A stretch of 64,000 bases of DNA from Amyelois transitella. Taxonomy: Eukaryota; Arthropoda; Insecta; Lepidoptera; Pyralidae. Positions 32,991 through 44,042 of the stretch are shown piece after piece. The DNA lies in the NCBI RefSeq assembly GCF_032362555.1, contig NC_083536.1, positions 1,612,001 to 1,676,000 on the forward strand, given 5' to 3'. The stretch's first letter is position 1. Each line of letters starts with the position of its first letter. The translations under genes and the position numbers were made by a program. The notes under the pieces were generated by a model that ran no database searches, was not told the DNA's origin, and saw nothing but the letters and a program-made list of their open reading frames with translations.

Positions 32991-33691
32991 CTAGCTTTTG
33001 CCCGCGGCTTCGCCCGCGCAAATGTATTTTAGATTACAAGGATATGCCATAAAATTTCACCCATTTTCTAATCCCGTATCGTGCGGGACTGTTTTAAGTT
33101 AATATTTGATTTAAATTCATAATGGCTTCTCCCGTCTTGTCCCGTCTCTTCTCGTTCTGTTCCGTCCCGTCCCAACCTGTTGTGTCTCGTCCTGCCCCGT
33201 CCAGTCGGCGGCTGGCAACCCCGGAGCGTAATTGTCATATTCATTGCTCCGTATTTAAAATTTGTAAATTTAATTAAAATACACTAAAAATAAGTAAAAA
33301 ATAAAATAAATTCATTGAATGCACATAGTGTAATTGTAATATTTAATTTTTAAGGTCAAATTCGGTGTATCTTGTGAAAAGATAGTGTTCAAAGTTGACG
33401 TTCTGTGGGTAACTGTTGCCGGTTTTATTTTACAACTTTTACAAGGTAAGAACTGTACAATAGTTACTTTTCCTCACGAATTTATATCAATCACCGCGTC
33501 CTTGTGCACTGTTTTGCGCAATTTTTATTAAATATCTTACGAAATCACTTATTTCCTATACCGAATTTGACGTTTGTTTACTTTTGAATTAGGTTAGGTT
33601 TTAGTACGGTAGTCGGTTTTGCTGGTATTATTTTACACACATCAAACTCTCATTGTCTTCCTTATACTTATAACATCTTATTTTGTAAAAT

Positions 33692-35293
33692 ATGTCGTCC
33701 TCAACCCGTGCTGTGACCGCTCGTCAGCTGGAAATGCAACTGAAGGAAGCCTTAGTTCAACTCAAGGCTGAGAAAAAGGACAATGAGCAATTATTACTGG
33801 AAAGGGAAGACAATGAACGTGAATATGAATTGATGCGAAATAAAAATCTAAAGCTCGAACAACATCTTGCTGAGAGTCTTAATAATTGTGATGACTTAAC
33901 CGGGCAGCTTAACCGACTTAATTTAGTGGTAGATTCTTTCCGCCAATGCAGTGATACGTATGAGCAGACACTCAGACGTGTTACTGAATTAGAAAGGGAG
34001 CTGAGTGAGGCATATGAGCTGATAAATAGACACGAGCAAGATGCCCAGTCGCATCAGTCAAAGGAGGTGTCCAGCCTCTTTGATGAGCTCATTGAAAGTA
34101 GACTTATGTCACCCTCAGTTGATTCCTCAATTATTGATCTCACTAGTGACACTTCTTATGATAATATGTATAAAAACAAACCAAAACTTGATATGAGCCA
34201 TAATAAATTAAAAAAATACCTAAAATTCTCTAAAAAAATTAGGAAATGTAAATATCAATGAAAAAATAATAACATAAGGAAATCATGCTTAATAAAAAGC
34301 AGTTCATTGAACTGTAGGTTACAAAGGGAAATCAGCTCTTGCAATCAAAAAATGGGAGAAAATCAAGAGGCATATGAGGTTGATAGGATCAGATTGGAGA
34401 CTCATGTCATAAAATTACAGGATGACTATTCTAAACTGTTTAATAAATATGATAAACAAAGACAGCAAAATACTGAGCATCTGTTGGCTGTAGAAAAGTT
34501 GATTCATGACAGTACATTTAACCAGGAGACTCTTGAATTCTTATCAAAAGAATGTACCTGCGGGCAATTCAACAAGCCCGATATCAATGATTCTACCTTG
34601 CTTTCACCCACTCCCAGTGCCGGTAATTTGCTTGATACTTATTCCAACTCTGAACCCTGTAAACCTCATTATAATTATAATACAGTGCTATTTTCTGACG
34701 GTATTGGTAGCAATATGGGTAAATATTTTTGTGATACCCTAAATCAGTCTTTTATAAATTACTGCATGCCAAATGCATCTTTTACCCAAATTATTGAGAG
34801 AATTAATAATGTAAATTTAAATAATAAATCCACCATAGTAATATTAATTGGTGATAGTTTTAAAATTGGCAGGAAAGATATAATTAACTGTTTTGAATCA
34901 TTGAATAAATTAAAAGTTAACCAAATAATTTTATGTGCTTTTCCATATATGAGTTGCCAGTCTCCAAAACTTAATAAAAACATTCACCTACTCAATAATT
35001 TTATGCATTCGTTGACATGTCGTCACAGTGACAAATTTGTGTTTTTTGACACAAACAATTTCATAGGTGATTGTTTTAAGACCAATGATAGAATATTTCT
35101 ATCCAGATACCATAAGAACAAAATTGCTACATTGGTAGCTAGTAATATTAATGTTTGGACGAGTTTACATTGTAAGCGAAATATTAATTATAAGTTGACT
35201 ACAGAATTGCCAACTCTGTGTGATGGTAACTCTGTTGACTTGACAGTTAATTTAAACTGCACACTCAGACAACGGAAAACCCTCGAGGGTTAA
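33692..35293 (+). pseudogene. LINE ORF1: long coiled coil, then possible SGNH-like domain; one stop
   Basis: Starts ATG 33692. About 534 codons with a single in-frame TGA at 34259-34261. Residues 10-135 and 205-270 are charged heptads (LEMQLKEALVQLKAEKKDNE, EQTLRRVTELERELSEAYEL) predicted to form coiled coils. A Cys pair (KECTCGQ) follows. The C-terminal 200 residues contain VLFSDGIGSNMGKYF, IVILIGDSFKIGRKDI and FVFFDTNNFIG, alternating hydrophobic strands with loops that resemble an SGNH-hydrolase-like fold reported in CR1-type ORF1 proteins; the catalytic residues cannot be assigned confidently. Expected to bind the LINE RNA. Confidence 0.7.
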
Positions 35294-38148
35294 GAATTAT
35301 CCATCAAAATATACAAGGTCTTCCCGGCAAAGAATTAGAAGTACAACTAGTTTTAGAAGAATTAAATGTGGACATTTTATGTTTGACTGAGCATTGGCTC
35401 ATGGAGGGGGAGATGATGTTCAGCCTAAACAATTATAATATTGTGAGCTGCTTAAACAGAAAGTCTGCAATTAGAGGTGGGTCTATGATATTTATCAAAT
35501 GCGGTCTTCGCTGTAAAGAGCGAACAGACATAACCAGACTTTCGGTTGAGCGGTGTGCCGAAGTGACCTGTGCCGAGCTAGATCATCATATAATTGTTTG
35601 TGTGTACAGTCCCCCAAACAGTGAATTTAAACAATTTTTAAAAATAATGGATCAAGTGTTACATGTTACCTCAAAATGTAACAAAAAATTAATTATTTGT
35701 GGTGATTTTAACATTGACATTTTAGTTAAATCAACTGTTAGTATACAATTTATTAATTTGTTTAAATCTTATAATTTAGAGTATGTTTTTTCGAACCAAC
35801 CCGAATAACATCTACATCTGCCAAGTGTCTGGATAATTTTTTTTGCAATAATCTTTTTATACGGAAATCAATTATTCACAAATTGCCCTCGGATCACACC
35901 GGTCAATATGTTACCTTTGAGAAAGAGTCCTTAAACAATTTAAATAATGATAAAATTATGTGTAGACCTCTTTCTTCCAAAAACATAAGAAAATTTAAAA
36001 TAAACATTGCAAATCAATTAAATACTTTAACATATTCTGGAAATAATCCTAATGAACATTATAACAATTTATTTAATATGATTTCTGCTGAATACTCAAA
36101 AAGGTTCAAGCAGAAACAAGTCAATATTCGTAATAGATTACAGTTCAGTGAATGGGCTACATTAGGTATTCACAAGAGTAGGAATAAGTTATATGACTTA
36201 TATGCCCAGAAACAATACAATTTTGACCCCAGTTTTGTAGAATATGTCAAAAATTATTCAAAATTATTTAAAAAAGTTTGCAGTTTGCAGGCAAGCCAAG
36301 TCTTTTCACATAAGTAGTAAAATAAACAACGCACCAAATAAAATTAAAGAAACATGGAACATTATTAATAAAGAATCTGGCAAAATCAAAGATAGAGACA
36401 GTATTAAACAAATATCATCCGGTAACAAAAGTATTTCTAAAACTCAGGACATAGTAAATGCTTTTGATAATTTCTTTGCAAAAATCCCTGTGGAGCTAAC
36501 TTCTGACGTTGACTCTTGTCCATTGCGCGCTGAAACCCTACTTAATAATAACACAACTCCCATCAAATCTGTCTTTAAATTTAAATATGTTAACTCTGAT
36601 AATATATTAAAGGCGTTCAAACAACTTAATTTGAAAAAGTCTGAAGACCATTGGGGTATGTCTGTTAGTATCATAAGTCAAATCATAGATATTATTGCAT
36701 CTGATCTAGCTTTTATATTTAATGAATGTATTGATGAGGGTATTTTTCCAAATTTAATGAAATGTAGCAAATTAATACCTCTTTTCAAAAAAGGGGAGAA
36801 AACAGTCCTTGGCAATTATAGACCTATTTCTATATTGCCAGTTTTGAGCAAGGTGTTTGAGAAGATGATGCTTAATCAAATGCAACAATATTTTAAAATC
36901 AATAACATTTTCCATTCCCAACAATATGGGTTCACTGCCGGGAAGTCCACCACTGATGCGGGAGTAGCACTTGTTACTCAAATCTATGACGCGTGGGAGA
37001 GTTCACAGGATTCAGTTGGAGTCTTTTGCGATCTCTCTAAAGCATTTGATTGCGTAGATCATCAGACACTTTTGCGTAAACTTCGTCAATATGGGTTTGA
37101 CCACAAATCAACTAAACTAATGGCATCCTATTTGACTGATAGGCTTCAAACTGTAGATATTAATGGAGTAAAGTCAAGCGGATCAAGCGTCTCAATGGGT
37201 GTTCCTCAGGGCTCAATTTTAGGACCATTCCTCTTCTTGGTATATGTCAATGACCTGCCTTTTATGGTGGAAAAACAGGCGGGTATAGTGCTGTTTGCCG
37301 ATGACACTTCTTTAATATTTAAATTAGATCGCCATAGCGAAAATGTAAGTTCGGTTAATAATATACTGTCGGCCATATCTATCTGGTTCTCAACCAACAA
37401 TCTTCTTTTAAATGCTAATAAGACCCAATGCATTAAATTTACCCTTCCAAACGTAAGGCAGGCCAATACTGACATAATACTGGAAGGCCAGAAATTAGAA
37501 TTTGTTGAAAATACAAAGTTTTTAGGAATCATAATTGATGCAAAGCTACAGTGGGGTGCTCATATTTCTAAACTATCCAATAGACTTAGCTCTGCCGCTT
37601 ATGCTGTTAGGAGGATCCGACAATTGACAGATGTAGCTACAGCTAGGCTTGTTTATTTCAGCTATTTTCATAGCTTGTTATCTTATGGTTTACTTTTATG
37701 GGGTAGCGCGGCTGATATACAAACTATTTTTATAATTCAGAAAAGGGCCGTTCGCGCAATTTACGGCTTAGGACCAAGAGACTCGTTAAGACAACTCTTT
37801 AAGAAAATAAACATACCTACAGTAGCGTCCCAGTACATTTTTGATCTGATAATGTATGTTAGGAAAAATACCTCTTTTTTTCAAAAAGTTAGTGCCACAA
37901 CTGATAGAAATTTACGTAATAAACATAAATTAGTCATGCCGTTTCATAGGCTTAGCAAAGTCAGTAAATCATTTATGGGGCACTGTATACGATTTTATAA
38001 TAGGTTGCCGGAGTCTGTTCTTGATATGCCCAACCGAAAATTCAAAGAGTATGTAAAGAAAGTACTTTGTGAGAAGGCTTATTATAGGACTGATGATTAC
38101 CTTAATGATAAAAACATCTGGCTCGAGCTTGGCACAGGAACCTCGTAA
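35294..38148 (+). pseudogene. LINE ORF2: endonuclease and RT, two frameshifts
   Basis: Begins in the -1 frame around the ORF1 stop (IIHQNIQGLPGKELEVQL). Endonuclease blocks: LCLTEHWLMEGE, IICGDFNIDILV, LPSDHTGQYV. Frameshifts at about 35800 and about 36280 separate three pieces. The last piece, 634 codons, is a complete RT and C-terminal region: NYRPISILPVLSKVFEKMM, FCDLSKAFDCVDH, GVPQGSILGPFLF, FADDTSLIF, then LLSYGLLLWGSAADIQ and QKRAVRAIYGLGPRDSL. The C-terminal block resembles that of the 14777 LINE (YGLVIWG, AIYGVAP), showing related families. Confidence 0.88.
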
Positions 38149-38546
38149 TTAATTGTAGTTTGATTTGAACTTAAATCAAAATTTCAGTACACTCTGTACA
38201 TAAATCTTTTTAAAATAGGCAATCCATAAAATTCAATATTATATATATTTTCAATATTAAATCTCATAAATATATAAATCTCCCGTGAACAATGTATTCT
38301 CCCGTCCACATTCTATTCTAAGTATAATTTAATATTGTGAAGTTGACGTTGTTGAAGAAAATGCTGCAGTGCAGTTTGTTACCGCTTCTTCTGCACTGAC
38401 GCCTTGGAAGCGGCAGTAAACTTAGTTTTTAAGTAATATATTTGACGTCAACCAAGTTGTTAAACCATACGACAATTATTAAGCGATATAATAATATCCT
38501 ATAATAATGAATAAAAAATTTTGAATTTTTGAATTTTGAATTTTGA

Positions 38547-39512
38547 GTCCTATCCTGTCCCATCCCATCCTATTTAGTGCCATCCTGCTTTCCGCAACTG
38601 ATACGTATTTTTTACTAACCAATATTTAAGACTTCTCGCACTTCGACACCCATCAAAAAACGAAGTTTCATACAAACTTCCAACCCACATTTTTCGCCCT
38701 TGAGATGCAGTTTTCAAAATCCAATGTTTTAATGATTATTTCATACTAACCAAAATTTAATTCTAAAATTTCATGTGCCCAACGTTAAAATTGTCGAAAT
38801 TCCGCGATAGGAATGAAATTTTTTAAATCTTATTACTGTATTCGAATTTTTTTATAAACAAATCTTACATTTCATGTGTCCAACATTAAAAATGACAAAG
38901 TTTCATACAAACTTACTACCCCTATAGGAATGCAATTTTCAAAATCCAATAAATGAATCAATAATTTAATCTAACCGTGAATTTAAATCAAATTAATAAT
39001 TCAAAAAAAAATCTACTAGACCAAATATTATAGAACTTAACCTACTTCTAAACCTATAATACTACAGAATTGCAGATCTAAACCCTAAACATGAATAGGT
39101 ACCTCTAATCCTATAAATAAGTACTATATAAATACAGACTCAAACAAATAAAAATAAACAAATTCAAATTAATATTTAATTAAACCATCCAAAACAACAA
39201 CTCAAAATCAACCAATGAACATATTTCAATTTTCAATACAAATGAACAAAACACAACGAAACGTCTTCATGCATGAATACGAAACGACTAACAACTTATC
39301 AACTAAGGTTGAAATTGCTTTCAAAATCATAGAAGTCTTATTGATTGTCGAACGACAAACGATAGCGACTTTTAAATTACATGGTGGCGCCATCTATTGC
39401 TACATTATCAAACAAATTGTTCATTGAAGGAATAAATTTTCTAATCTTTTGCATATCAAAAATTAACACTTATTAGGATTCCGTCGTACCTTAAGGGTAA
39501 AAATGGGACCCT
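38547..39512. other. Non-coding internal part of the Helitron
   Basis: AT-rich, with degenerate repeats of CGAAGTTTCATACAAACTT (38660-38900) typical of Helitron interiors. No credible coding sequence; the ORF at 39215-39427 shows no domain. Confidence 0.5.
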
Positions 39513-40214
39513 ATTACTCGACTTCGGTGTCCGTCTGTCCGCTCACCCATCCTCCTGTCACCAGGCGTGTCTCATGATCCGTATTAGCTAGACAGGTGAC
39601 ATTTTCACAGATTATAAATTTCTGTTGACGTTAAAATAAAAATACTAAAACTGTATACATACCAAATTTCATCAAAATCGGTCTAGATAGGCCGTAAAAG
39701 CGGAACGATGATTCACCCCCCCTTAAACTGTTTTGGGGGTTATTTTTTGAAAAAAAAAGTAGCCTATGTTTAAACGCGTATCTTAATCAATATGCATTTC
39801 AAATTTTATTAAAATCAGTTCAGCGGTTCAGGCGTGAAAGCCGAACGATGATTTTCATACAAACTTTCACCCCCCCCCCCCCCCCCCCATTTGACTATTT
39901 TGGAGGTCGATTTTCGAAAAAAAAAGGAGCCTATGTTTGAACGCGATTCTTAAACTATATACATATCAAATTTCATCAAAATCGGTTCAGCGGGTCAGGC
40001 GTGAAAGCGGAACGATGATTTTCATACAAACTTTCACCCCCCCATTTGAGTATTTTGGGGGTCGATTTTTGAAAAAAAAAAAACGTAGCCTATGTTTGAA
40101 CGCGGGTTTTAAACTATATACATACCAAATTTCATCAAAATCGGTTCAGTGGTTCGGCCGTGAAAGAGGAACAGACAGACAGACAGACTTTCGCATTTAT
40201 AATATTAGTACGGA
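39513..40214 (-). repeat. Helitron 5' region with about 160-bp tandem units
   Basis: AGCCTATGTTT(A/G)AACGCG recurs at 39761, 39928 and 40087; each unit continues with ACATACCAAATTTCATCAAA, AAATCGGTTCAGCGG, GGCGTGAAAGCGGAACGATG and a poly(C) block, one of which is a run of about 19 C at 39871-39889. The region ends in CAGACAGACAGACTTTCGCA just before the tip. Inverted homologue at 60474-61423. Confidence 0.88.
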
Positions 40215-41342
40215 TAGCAAAAGCTCTACCTTGTAAAGTAAATATTTCGTCTTTAGGAACGAAAACACTTATTTATTTCCGAGACTTCCTTGTTAGAAAT
40301 ATTATTAGTCTCTTCGTTTGTTATATAATAGTTTTTGAATCACTTTATTCATTAAGTTCTTACCACATTATATCACTAGCGCATTACCGAGGCGCCGCTA
40401 CCCGATACGCGTTGCCAAATATGGCAGGGTCGCCATGTAGGGAGGCAAGATACGTGAACAAATAAAACTACTGCATTCGATTGAAGACGAATGTTTAATG
40501 CCAATTAAACAAGGATTACATCGATAATATAAGATAGTATAACACATAAGTAGTACTTACATATTAGGTACACACTTCATTCCAAATTGTTTTCAAACCC
40601 CAAAACCCCTTAGAAACCCCTAAATTAAGACTCATAAATTACAAAACAAAGACAAAAGTTCACTAACTAATAAATCTCTAGCTTCAGTATTGGGAATTGT
40701 TCAACATCCCATTTACCATCCCCCCCAAATAGTCAGAAGTAAACTACCCCTCAAATCTTCCCTTTATTTTGGAAAAACAGTAGATATTGTAGTTGGTAAA
40801 ATTGTAAATAAAGAAGAAACCGATCTTTTCTGAAATAATTACCTACGCATTAACCTGTTTTAAAATTATCAAATACAGAAAGATCATTAAAAAATCTCTG
40901 TTATTGCAAACTATATAAATTGTAAAGTATATAGCATCTAAGATATTTATAAAATTGGCCTAAGCGGAAATAGGCCTAGACCGCAACAATAACTTGGTAA
41001 TAGCGAGCCCGGTGCGGTCGGAGTAGGGTAGTGCCGGCCTATTACGTATCGCGGTGCACAGCGACCCAACTGGAAAGAACACACCCGCGTACGGCCCACA
41101 CTAAACTGCGGTAGATCTAGACTAAAACTTTAATAAATCACGTAATTGTATACGTAAGTTTAATCTAAATATAAATATACGTATAAATAAACAATTGCAT
41201 AAACAATTCCCAAAAATCAACTACACTATATATCCACATAGACCTTACACACATTAGATAACAATAGTTACTTGGTTGCCTCTTTTGAATTTAGTAGTAA
41301 ATGTTAATTCCTATCCTATCCCTATCCTGATCATATAGACAT
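40215..41342. other. Unassigned non-coding sequence
   Basis: No credible ORF or transposon terminus identified. A GC-richer patch lies at 40975-41110. This, together with 54743-54830, may be part of the original target region for the LTR element. Confidence 0.4.
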
Positions 41343-41359
41343 TGTATATACATATATAT

Positions 41360-41437
<78 letters not shown>
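41343..41437. repeat. (TA)n microsatellite, target of the LTR element
   Basis: About 95 bp of almost pure TA with a few C/G interruptions. Tyr/Ile-rich ORFs across it on both strands are translations of the repeat. The LTR element begins directly after it, and TA-rich sequence resumes at 54631. Confidence 0.95.
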
Positions 41438-41700
41438 TATAGCGGGCAACATTGTAGGCCCTTCCGGGGAGACATCGCGTCACCCTGCGCCCCCCCTCGT
41501 CCATACCATGCCGTTCCCAGCGCCCGCGCAGAGGACCGCCCGTGCGCCTCATTGAACAAGTCAGTCTTTAAACAACGCGCGGACCGGTGCGGTATGCACC
41601 TCTTATTAGCGAGCGAGTTTTGTTATTTCTTTTTATAAGTTACCGAAGTAAAGTTGTTATCCCGTAGTTGGCTTTTACTTCTCAATCTCGCCCCGCTATA
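41438..41700 (+). repeat. 5' LTR with unusual inverted tips
   Basis: 263 bp. Begins TATAGCGGG and ends CCCGCTATA, a 9-bp inverted pair, instead of the usual TG...CA. GC-rich middle (CCTTCCGGGGAGACATCGCG). If the outer TA/TATA belongs to the target, the true tips would start at AGCGGG or TAGCGGG. Confidence 0.9.
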
Positions 41701-41719
41701 TTGGCGCCTTCAACGTGTG
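41701..41719 (+). promoter_or_regulatory. Probable tRNA primer-binding site
   Basis: TTGGCGCCTTCAACGTGTG follows the LTR directly. It starts TGGCGCC, complementary to a tRNA ending GGCGCCA; I cannot name the tRNA with certainty. Confidence 0.6.
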
Positions 41720-42014
41720 GGCCGTGTGCTCTTTTAGTGATTCGCGTGTGTTGTTTGTTGTTCACGTGTTCTACGACGGCAAGACGCCGTTTGTCACGTA
41801 GTCACGGAAGACTCAAAAGCTGGACATAGTTTCGCGACAGAAGTGTTTGTTATATTCCGCGAACAGCATAATTTATTTAGGTTTTGTATCTAAACTGTTT
41901 TGTGTACCTATCGTGACAGCGTGTCTGTTTGTTCCCACGATAGTGGACAGTTTACGTACCTAAAAACCGTTTTAATAATACAAAAAGTTACCAAAAATAG
42001 TTTCGTGTACCATA
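41720..42014 (+). other. Leader of the LTR element (left part)
   Basis: Untranslated leader between primer site and the LINE insertion. Its end (41946-42011: ACGTACCTAAA, ACAAAAAGTTACCAAAAATA, GTGTACC) is repeated in modified form at 51210-51272, after the LINE, so the leader contained a tandem repeat before it was split. Confidence 0.6.
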
Positions 42015-42288
42015 ATACTTTCTTTTTTTTTTTGCTTTTTTTTTCGGGTAGCCAAAGAAAACTATACACAAGTTGTTCCAATTTAAATTTATTTATTAAT
42101 TATTTTAAATTCACTATTTTACCTTGCAATACTGTTATCTTGCTCCCCTTAGTGCAGTTTTTCTGGGGTATTATAATCCATAAGCCATATGCACTAATTA
42201 GCATATAATAAAGCACTCACTGTCGGCTTGCACAACACTTTCTCACTGCCTACTATTTTCATCACTTCACATCTGTAAATCCCACAAG

Positions 42289-43095
42289 ATGACCTCCTTA
42301 GAAGCCGTCCAACAGATCCAGAAATCTCTCCAGACCGATCTACTGCGGAGAATGACTGAATTTGAGAACCAGCTGAAGATGTCAAAGGAGCCAGCATCAC
42401 TCAACAAGCTCTGGGAAGACTACAGTAAGTTTAAGAGTGATGTCCGTGATATCATGCAGCTTCTCCAACAACAGCTTGAGGAGTTAGTCAGATCCGTAGA
42501 CAATATTGAGATGAGGCATCGGAGAAGATGTTTACTGTTTGGAGGCATCAAGGAAGCTGAAAATGGCGCAAATGAAGATGCTTCTGCAGTAATCTCCGCC
42601 ATCCTAGGCGAAAGGTTTCATATGGAGGGGATCTCGTCTAGTTCTTTTGAAGCGTGTCATAGAATGGGATCAAAGAACAATAGCCGTCCCAGGCCAATTC
42701 TTGTGCGTTTTGTTTGTCCTACCATAAAGAACACTGTATGGCGTAAGAAGACAGTCCTCAAAGGAACGACGACAGTAGTTTCCGAGTTCCTCACCCGTCG
42801 TCGGCAGGCTCTGTTCACCGAGGCTCGTAGGCGATTCGGCATGACCAAATGCTGGACATTCGATGGTTCCATTTTTGTTAAACCACCCTCGGGGAAGCCC
42901 ATCAGCATAAATGCACTGGAGGATCTAGATCAGGCCGGAAATGCATTTGCGGAAACTGCACCTGTTGCTTCCTCATCTGGGACTGGGGTGGTTTTAAAAC
43001 AACATCGCCAACATCCCCCCAAGACGTGCGAAGTTGCACCTGGGTCTGGTGACAGACAGCAGCGAGCGAAACGAGCGGCTACCAAAATTAAGTAG
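42289..43095 (+). CDS. LINE ORF1, coiled coil plus L1-ORF1-like RRM region, 268 aa
   Basis: Intact ORF. Residues 1-75 are leucine-rich heptads (VQQIQKSLQTDLLRRMTEFE, IMQLLQQQLEELV) for a coiled coil. Residues 78-200 resemble the RRM plus C-terminal part of L1-type ORF1: RRRCLLFGGIKEAENG, FEACHRMG, RPRPILVRFVCPTIKNTVWR, FGMTKCWTFDGSIFVKPPSG. The tail is basic (RQQRAKRAATKIK). It would bind LINE RNA and chaperone reverse transcription. The start at 42289 (ACAAGATGA) is the first Met. Confidence 0.8.
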   Translation: MTSLEAVQQIQKSLQTDLLRRMTEFENQLKMSKEPASLNKLWEDYSKFKSDVRDIMQLLQQQLEELVRSVDNIEMRHRRRCLLFGGIKEAENGANEDASAVISAILGERFHMEGISSSSFEACHRMGSKNNSRPRPILVRFVCPTIKNTVWRKKTVLKGTTTVVSEFLTRRRQALFTEARRRFGMTKCWTFDGSIFVKPPSGKPISINALEDLDQAGNAFAETAPVASSSGTGVVLKQHRQHPPKTCEVAPGSGDRQQRAKRAATKIK

Positions 43096-44042
43096 TAAAT
43101 TGCTTTAATTACGTACTTATTCAATTATTTTTTCTCTTTTTGGTAAATATTACTATTTCCTGTAGGTAGTTGTTTATTCAGTGTTGTATAGTTTGTTTAC
43201 ATTTTTCGCCATAGCTACCTACCTACTTTGTTTTGTACGTTAACTGTCACGGGCTGTCAGTGTCATTTGTGAATGACATTGACATTTTGGTAATATTGAT
43301 TTTTTAAACTGTTGACGTGACGTAATTTTTGTGTAAGCCGGCAGACCAATGCTGAATTTGGCTTTTATTTATTTTTAAATTAAATTAGATTTACATATAT
43401 ATATATATATATTTATTTATTAATATTTATATTATTATAACATTATTATGGATGATTCTTTTCATACTGCTTGTAGTGATAATGACTCCACATTTCACGA
43501 CAGTGATTCACTTCACACTCTTTTAAATAATGACCTGTTACCTGTCAAAAAGTATTTTAATGTATGCCATATAAATGCACAGAGTGTACCAGCACATTAT
43601 TCAAGTCTTCTGGATCTTGCTTCCGTTGAACACCTTGATGCAATTCTGATCTCTGAAACTTGGCTTAACTCTAGTTTGAACTCATCTTTTTTTACAGTTC
43701 CAGGATTTATAATCATAAGGAATGATCGAGGTATTGGTCGAGGCGGTGGTGTGGCCATATACTTACGTAGCCATTTTCCGTATAAGTTACTGAGCAAATC
43801 CACTTATTCGCACACTGCATCCCCGGAGTACCTCTTTTTAGAAGTGGAAGTAAATCGGGTAAAATTGTTTCTTGGGGTTTTTTACTCCGCCCCCAATTCA
43901 AATTCAAAAATTTCAAATTCAAAATTTATTTATTTCGGATAACAGGATCCATTTGTTTAGTAACAATGGTACTTATAAATATGTTAGTATAAAAACATAG
44001 ACAACACAAAAAGAAATAAAAATAAAAACATAAAAAATAAAA

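Larger units (their letters stand above)
33240..38546 (+). mobile_element. Two-ORF LINE inside the Helitron, (TTTTGAA)n tail
   Basis: ORF1 33692-35293 (one stop), ORF2 about 35294-38148 (two frameshifts), 3' UTR, and a tail AATTTTGAATTTTTGAATTTTG ending at 38546. The left boundary is approximate because the 5' UTR cannot be separated from Helitron sequence; the right is placed where the Helitron's CCTATCC tract resumes. Nearly full length, CR1/Jockey group. Confidence 0.8.
32991..40214 (-). mobile_element. Helitron (minus strand) carrying an inserted LINE
   Basis: On the minus strand the 5' tip is A|TCCGTACTAATATTATAAATG (TC at 40214-40213) and the 3' tip is GCGGGCAAAAGCTAG|T (CTAG ending at 32991), preceded by a GC-rich hairpin (33000-33018). 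Insertion between A and T is the Helitron target rule. No Rep or helicase remains, so it is non-autonomous. Its (TCCCGTCC)-like tract is split into 33130-33205 and 38547-38580, bracketing a plus-strand LINE. Its 5' part (39513-40214) contains about 160-bp tandem units and is homologous, inverted, to 60474-61423. Confidence 0.8.

Noticed and set aside
39871..39889. Long poly(C) run as a functional G-quadruplex element
   Set aside because: It is one expanded C-block in a Helitron tandem unit; other units have shorter blocks, and homopolymer length is also error-prone in assemblies.
41331..41638. Tyr/Ile-repeat proteins on both strands
   Set aside because: Simply translations of the (TA)n microsatellite running into LTR sequence.
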